In this document: positions 4,474 through 7,309 of the stretch, piece after piece
Position numbering within the stretch: position 1 is the stretch's first letter
Layout: the number at the start of each line of letters is the position of its first letter
Position numbers and translations under genes: made by a program
Assembly (NCBI GenBank): GCA_030146615.1
Contig: JASLBL010000246.1
Location: 1 to 7,309 of the forward strand
Reading direction: 5' to 3'
Source of the DNA: Actinomycetes bacterium
GTDB lineage: Bacteria; Actinomycetota; CALGFH01
DNA: 7,309 bases
The notes under the pieces: model-generated
The model's input: only the letters and a program-made list of their open reading frames with translations
Told to the model about the DNA's origin: nothing
Databases searched by the model: none

Positions 4474-6426
4474 TTGTGCGGGTTTGTTGGCAGCCTGGGC
4501 CCGAGCGGCCACCCACACGCGACCGGCATGGCCGAGCGGGTGTGGCGCATGACCACCTCCCTGGCCCACCGCGGGCCCGACGACAGCGGCCTGGCCGGTG
4601 ACGAGCGAGTGCAACTCGGCTTCCACCGCCTGTCGATCGTCGACATCGCCGGTGGCCACCAGCCGATGGCCTCGGAGGACGGCCGCTACCTGATCGTCTG
4701 CAACGGCCAAATCTACAACCATGTCGAGCTGCGTGAAGAACTGGAGCGCGCCGGGATGTGCTTCCGTACGCGCTCCGACACCGAGGTGGTGCTTGCACTG
4801 TACCGGCTCGCCGGCCGGGACCTGGTGCACCGGCTTCGGGGCATGTTCGCCTTCGCCATCTGGGATGCGGCGCGGGGCGAGCTGTTCGCCGCGCGCGACC
4901 GTTTCGGCGTGAAGCCCCTGTACTACGCTGAGCTCGCCGGCCAGTTCTGGTTTGCCTCCGAGAAGAAGGTGCTGCTGGCCCTGCCCGGCACCGCCGAGGT
5001 TGACCGCGACGCGCTCGCCAACTACCTGGCGTTCCAGTACGTCCCAGGCACCGCGACGGTCAGCACGGGGATCCGCGAGCTCTCGCCGGGCGGACGCCTG
5101 CTCGTGCGGCCGGGCCAGCCGCCGCTGGTCGAACGCTGGTGGCGGCCGACGCTGCGCCCGGCCGCCCGTCCCGTCACCGGGGAGGGCCGGCGCATCCTCG
5201 ACGCGCTGCGCGACTCGGTCCGGGTGCACCTGAACGGCGAGGTGCCGGTGGGCGCGTTCCTCTCCGGCGGGATCGACTCCACCGCGGTCGTTGCGCTCGC
5301 CCGCGAGGCCAAGCCGGACCTCGAGACGTTCACCGTGGGCTTCGAGCGTGACGGGTACAGCGAGATCGACCTGGCCCGCCGCTCCGCCGAGGCGCTTGGC
5401 GTGCGGCACCACGCATACGTGATCACCGCCGAGGAGTTCGCGTCCGAGCTGCCGCGGATCGTCTGGCAGCTGGACGACCCGGTGGCCGACCCGGCCGCCG
5501 TGCCCCTCTGGTTCCTGGCCCGCGAGGCGCGCCGCCGCGTCAAGGTCGCCCTCAGCGGAGAAGGCGCCGACGAGCTGTTCGGCGGCTACCGGGTGTACCA
5601 CCAGCCGTGGGCGGTGCGGTCGGCCAACCGGCTTCCCGATCCTGCCCGCCGGCCGCTGCGGGCCCTCGCCGCCCGGCTGCCCGACGGGCGGGCCGGGAAG
5701 GGCGTGCTGCTGCGTGCCGGCACGCGCCTCGACGAGCGCTACCTGGGCAACGCCCGGATCTTCTCGACCCCGGAGATCCGGGAGCTGCTTGGCGATCCCT
5801 CCGCGCCAGGGCCTGAGGGGGCCATCGCGCCGCTGTATGCCGCGGCCCGCGGGTTGGACGACGTGGCCACCATGCAGGCGATCGACCTGGCTCTCTGGCT
5901 GCCCGGCGACATCCTCGTCAAGGCGGACCGGATGAGCATGGCGCACGGTCTGGAGGTGCGCGTGCCGTTCCTGGACCGCGAGGTGTTCCACGTCGCCGCC
6001 GGACTGTCGCGGGCCTCCAAGATCGGGCGGGGCACGACCAAGCTGGCGCTGCGTCGGGCCCTGGTGGGTGTGGTGCCAGACGACGCGCTGGTCCGCCCCA
6101 AGCTCGGTTTCCCGGTCCCGATCCGTCACTGGCTGGCCGGTGAGCTGCACGACTGGGCCGGCCAGATCATCGCCGACGGCGCCCTTGGCGGCCTGTTCTA
6201 CGCGGACACGGCGCTGGAGCTGCTGCGCCGCCACCGGGCCGGCGACGGTGACCACAGCCGTAAGCTCTGGACGCTGCTGGTGCTGTGCCTGTGGCACCAG
6301 GCGACCCAGGCGCGGCGACTGGACCAGGCGGCCCTGGTAGAGCCCGGCGCCGTCACCGACCGTCAACGCCGCGACCACGCCGGGTTCGGGTCCAGACCGT
6401 GGACGGCCGCACCGACCGGGGCCTGA
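4474..6426 (+). CDS. asnB: Asparagine synthetase, glutamine-hydrolysing
   Basis: This makes asparagine from aspartate, ATP and glutamine in the cytoplasm; 650 residues from a TTG start. N-terminal class II glutaminase domain (~2-215): nucleophile C2 in MCGFVG, HRGPDD (32-37), R52 in FHRLSIVD, N77-G78 in NGQIYN, SDTE with D102, and ARDRFGVKPLYY. ATP-binding synthetase domain (~245-610): PP-loop SGGIDS (264-269), LSGEGADELFGGY (360-372), GDILVKADRMSMAHGLEVR (from G478), and KLGFPVPIRHWL. The class II family needs Cys directly after the initiator Met, which selects TTG 4474 over any longer start. One oddity is Q79, where the family nearly always has Glu (NGEIYN), in the glutamine pocket. A ~41-residue tail after LWTLLVLCLWHQ (598-609) is rich in Arg, Gly and Pro and probably disordered. 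Preceded by a hairpin-rich leader. Some relatives modify peptides or build lasso rings, but no such neighbours are seen, so primary asparagine synthesis is most likely. Confidence 0.95.
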   Translation: MCGFVGSLGPSGHPHATGMAERVWRMTTSLAHRGPDDSGLAGDERVQLGFHRLSIVDIAGGHQPMASEDGRYLIVCNGQIYNHVELREELERAGMCFRTRSDTEVVLALYRLAGRDLVHRLRGMFAFAIWDAARGELFAARDRFGVKPLYYAELAGQFWFASEKKVLLALPGTAEVDRDALANYLAFQYVPGTATVSTGIRELSPGGRLLVRPGQPPLVERWWRPTLRPAARPVTGEGRRILDALRDSVRVHLNGEVPVGAFLSGGIDSTAVVALAREAKPDLETFTVGFERDGYSEIDLARRSAEALGVRHHAYVITAEEFASELPRIVWQLDDPVADPAAVPLWFLAREARRRVKVALSGEGADELFGGYRVYHQPWAVRSANRLPDPARRPLRALAARLPDGRAGKGVLLRAGTRLDERYLGNARIFSTPEIRELLGDPSAPGPEGAIAPLYAAARGLDDVATMQAIDLALWLPGDILVKADRMSMAHGLEVRVPFLDREVFHVAAGLSRASKIGRGTTKLALRRALVGVVPDDALVRPKLGFPVPIRHWLAGELHDWAGQIIADGALGGLFYADTALELLRRHRAGDGDHSRKLWTLLVLCLWHQATQARRLDQAALVEPGAVTDRQRRDHAGFGSRPWTAAPTGA

Positions 6427-6506
6427 GGGGACCGTCCTGGGCAGCTTGGCTGGAAGGCGCCGCAGTCATGAACCAACCCCGCAAAACGGACGATCTTGGG
6501 AAGGGC

Positions 6507-6529
6507 GGAAATCCTTCGGCGGGAGCGTG
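6507..6529 (+). promoter_or_regulatory. Candidate ECF-type autoregulatory promoter
   Basis: GGAAAT (6507-6512) resembles the GGAA core of ECF -35 elements, and CGTG (6526-6529) lies 15 nt after GGAA, resembling the CGTC-type -10. ECF genes commonly drive their own promoters. If real, transcription would begin close to or just after 6535, which would favour the GTG 6563 start of the sigma factor over ATG 6539. Short motifs of this kind arise often by chance. Confidence 0.2.
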
Positions 6530-6552
6530 CTCATACTCATGTCGGGACCGGC

Positions 6553-6558
6553 GAGGAG
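6553..6558 (+). promoter_or_regulatory. Ribosome binding site suggesting a GTG start for the sigma factor
   Basis: GAGGAG, continuing as GG, sits 4 nt before GTG 6563-6565, the same short spacing seen for the YceI and protease genes in this window. The alternative ATG at 6539 has only GGGAG (6521-6525), 13 nt away. Confidence 0.45.
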
Positions 6559-6562
6559 GGCC

Positions 6563-7093
6563 GTGGACGAAGACGAGTTGGTCGCGGCGGCCAAGAATGG
6601 CGAGGGGGAGGCGTTCCTGCGGCTCGTGGAGGTGCACCAAGGGCAGGTGCGCGCGTTCCTGCGCGGGATCACGGGCGACCGTGAGCTGGCCGAGGACGCC
6701 GCCCAGGAGACGTTCCTCCAGGCCTGGCAGGGGCTGGGCGGCTTGCGCCAGGAAGACCGCTTCTCGAGCTGGCTCTACACCATCGCGCGGCGCACCGCGC
6801 TGAAGCATCTCAGGCAGCGGTCGCTTGCGGTCCCGCTGGACGACGCGCCCCCGGTGGAGGACCGCCGCGCGCCCGACCCCATATTCCGGCAGGACCTGGA
6901 AGCCGCGCTCGCCCTGCTCGACGCCGAGCAGCGGGCGGCGTTCCTCCTGGTGCCGGTGTTCGGCTTGGAGTACCAGGAGGCGGCCGAGGTGCTGGGCTGC
7001 CCGGTCGGGACCGTGGCCAGCCGAGTGTCCCGTGCGCGCGTCCGGCTGGCCGCCGCCTTGGCCGCCGACGAGGAGGAAGTGACGCCCCGGTGA
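6563..7093 (+). CDS. ECF-type RNA polymerase sigma factor (sigma-70 family)
   Basis: This encodes 176 residues from GTG 6563. It contains only the two domains of ECF sigma factors. Region 2 (~16-84) includes the core-binding AEDAAQETFLQAW (43-55) and the -10-recognition part with RFSSWLYTIARRTALKHLR. A variable acidic/proline linker spans ~88-110. Region 4 (~112-166) contains LLDAEQRAAFLLVPVFGLEY and the helix-turn-helix EAAEVLGCPVGTVASRVSRA that reads the -35 element. It directs RNA polymerase to a dedicated regulon, probably including its own operon. The next gene overlaps by 4 nt and encodes a zinc-type anti-sigma factor, so activity is likely held off until a signal arrives. Starts at ATG 6539 (184 aa) or 6446 (215 aa) are possible; the latter adds a Ser/Arg-rich stretch atypical of the family. 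No C-terminal SnoaL-like or other extension. The regulon and signal are not readable. Confidence 0.92.
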   Translation: MDEDELVAAAKNGEGEAFLRLVEVHQGQVRAFLRGITGDRELAEDAAQETFLQAWQGLGGLRQEDRFSSWLYTIARRTALKHLRQRSLAVPLDDAPPVEDRRAPDPIFRQDLEAALALLDAEQRAAFLLVPVFGLEYQEAAEVLGCPVGTVASRVSRARVRLAAALAADEEEVTPR

Positions 7094-7309
7094 ACGTCCA
7101 CGAGTGGTCGCTGGAGGTGGTGGCCGGACTGGACGGTCCGCAACCCACCAGGCCACGCGCCGCCGAGGCCATCCGACACGTCCAGGGCTGCCCGGCCTGC
7201 CGCCCGGTGGCCGCGCGGCTGTCCGACGTGGACCGCCTGGCGGCGCGGGCCGCGAGCGAGCTGACGCCATGGGACCGGCCGCCATGGGAGGCCGCGCTAC
7301 GGGCCGCGG
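7090..7309 (+). CDS. Anti-sigma factor with zinc-finger (ZAS) motif, 5' part
   Basis: The first 73 codons are present; the gene is cut by the window end. It starts with GTG in a GTGA overlap with the sigma-factor stop, and AGGAGGAAG (7071-7079) lies 10 nt upstream, indicating translational coupling. The protein begins MNVHEWSLEVVAGLDG, and residues H30-x3-C34-x2-C37 (HVQGCPACRP) form the HxxxCxxC signature of zinc-containing anti-sigma domains, followed by a helix LSDVDRLAARAASEL. The earlier H4 may be a further zinc ligand. Such proteins bind the neighbouring ECF factor and release it on redox, envelope or other stress. Whether a membrane segment and an extracytoplasmic sensor follow cannot be seen here. 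The operon position and motif agree well. Confidence 0.82.
   Translation, partial: MNVHEWSLEVVAGLDGPQPTRPRAAEAIRHVQGCPACRPVAARLSDVDRLAARAASELTPWDRPPWEAALRAA

Noticed and set aside
4378..6378. 666-codon open frame on the minus strand opposite asnB
   Set aside because: asnB is certain from catalytic motifs; the antisense product is low-complexity and arises from GC-rich third positions.

Overview
The window is very GC-rich double-stranded bacterial DNA with dense coding, many GTG/TTG starts, strong GGAGG-type ribosome binding sites and tRNA genes that do not encode their CCA ends. Together with the protein types present, this suggests an uncultured or little-studied member of the Actinomycetota. 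That placement is an inference from composition and style, not from a phylogenetic marker.

Layout, left to right. (1) The 3' part of an unrecognised plus-strand gene. Its reading frame runs, implausibly, through an 11-bp terminator-like hairpin and then antisense through a complete tRNA-Asn(GTT) gene. (2) A membrane-anchored YceI-domain protein (+) that converges on a CPBP/CAAX-type intramembrane protease (-); their stop codons interlock in one CCTAGG. (3) A divergent intergenic region, then a probable two-gene operon: a 54-residue single-span membrane protein and a 469-residue protein. The larger protein has a C-terminal class I SAM-methyltransferase domain and an N-terminal half with a kinase-like D-x4-N ... 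D pattern. (4) A tRNA with anticodon CAT whose anticodon and variable arms look like tRNA-Ile2 (lysidine type) rather than elongator tRNA-Met. (5) A 372-nt non-coding stretch whose second half can fold into a series of hairpins. The best has 12 base pairs and one bulge, and ends 4 nt before the Shine-Dalgarno of (6). (6) A full-length glutamine-hydrolysing asparagine synthetase (asnB) that must start at a TTG, because only this start puts the catalytic cysteine at position 2. (7) An ECF-type sigma factor and, overlapping it by 4 nt (GTGA), the first 73 codons of its zinc-binding anti-sigma factor, cut by the window end.

How the genes relate. There are three small functional units: the small membrane protein plus methyltransferase pair, asnB with its structured leader, and the sigma/anti-sigma switch. 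The envelope proteins (YceI, CPBP protease, the small membrane protein) and an ECF system, which usually answers envelope or redox stress, sit close together, but nothing in the sequence shows that they are co-regulated. No phage, transposon, CRISPR array or classical defence system is visible. The points most worth a second look are the kinase-like N-terminal half of the methyltransferase protein with its 54-residue partner, and the structured leader upstream of asnB.
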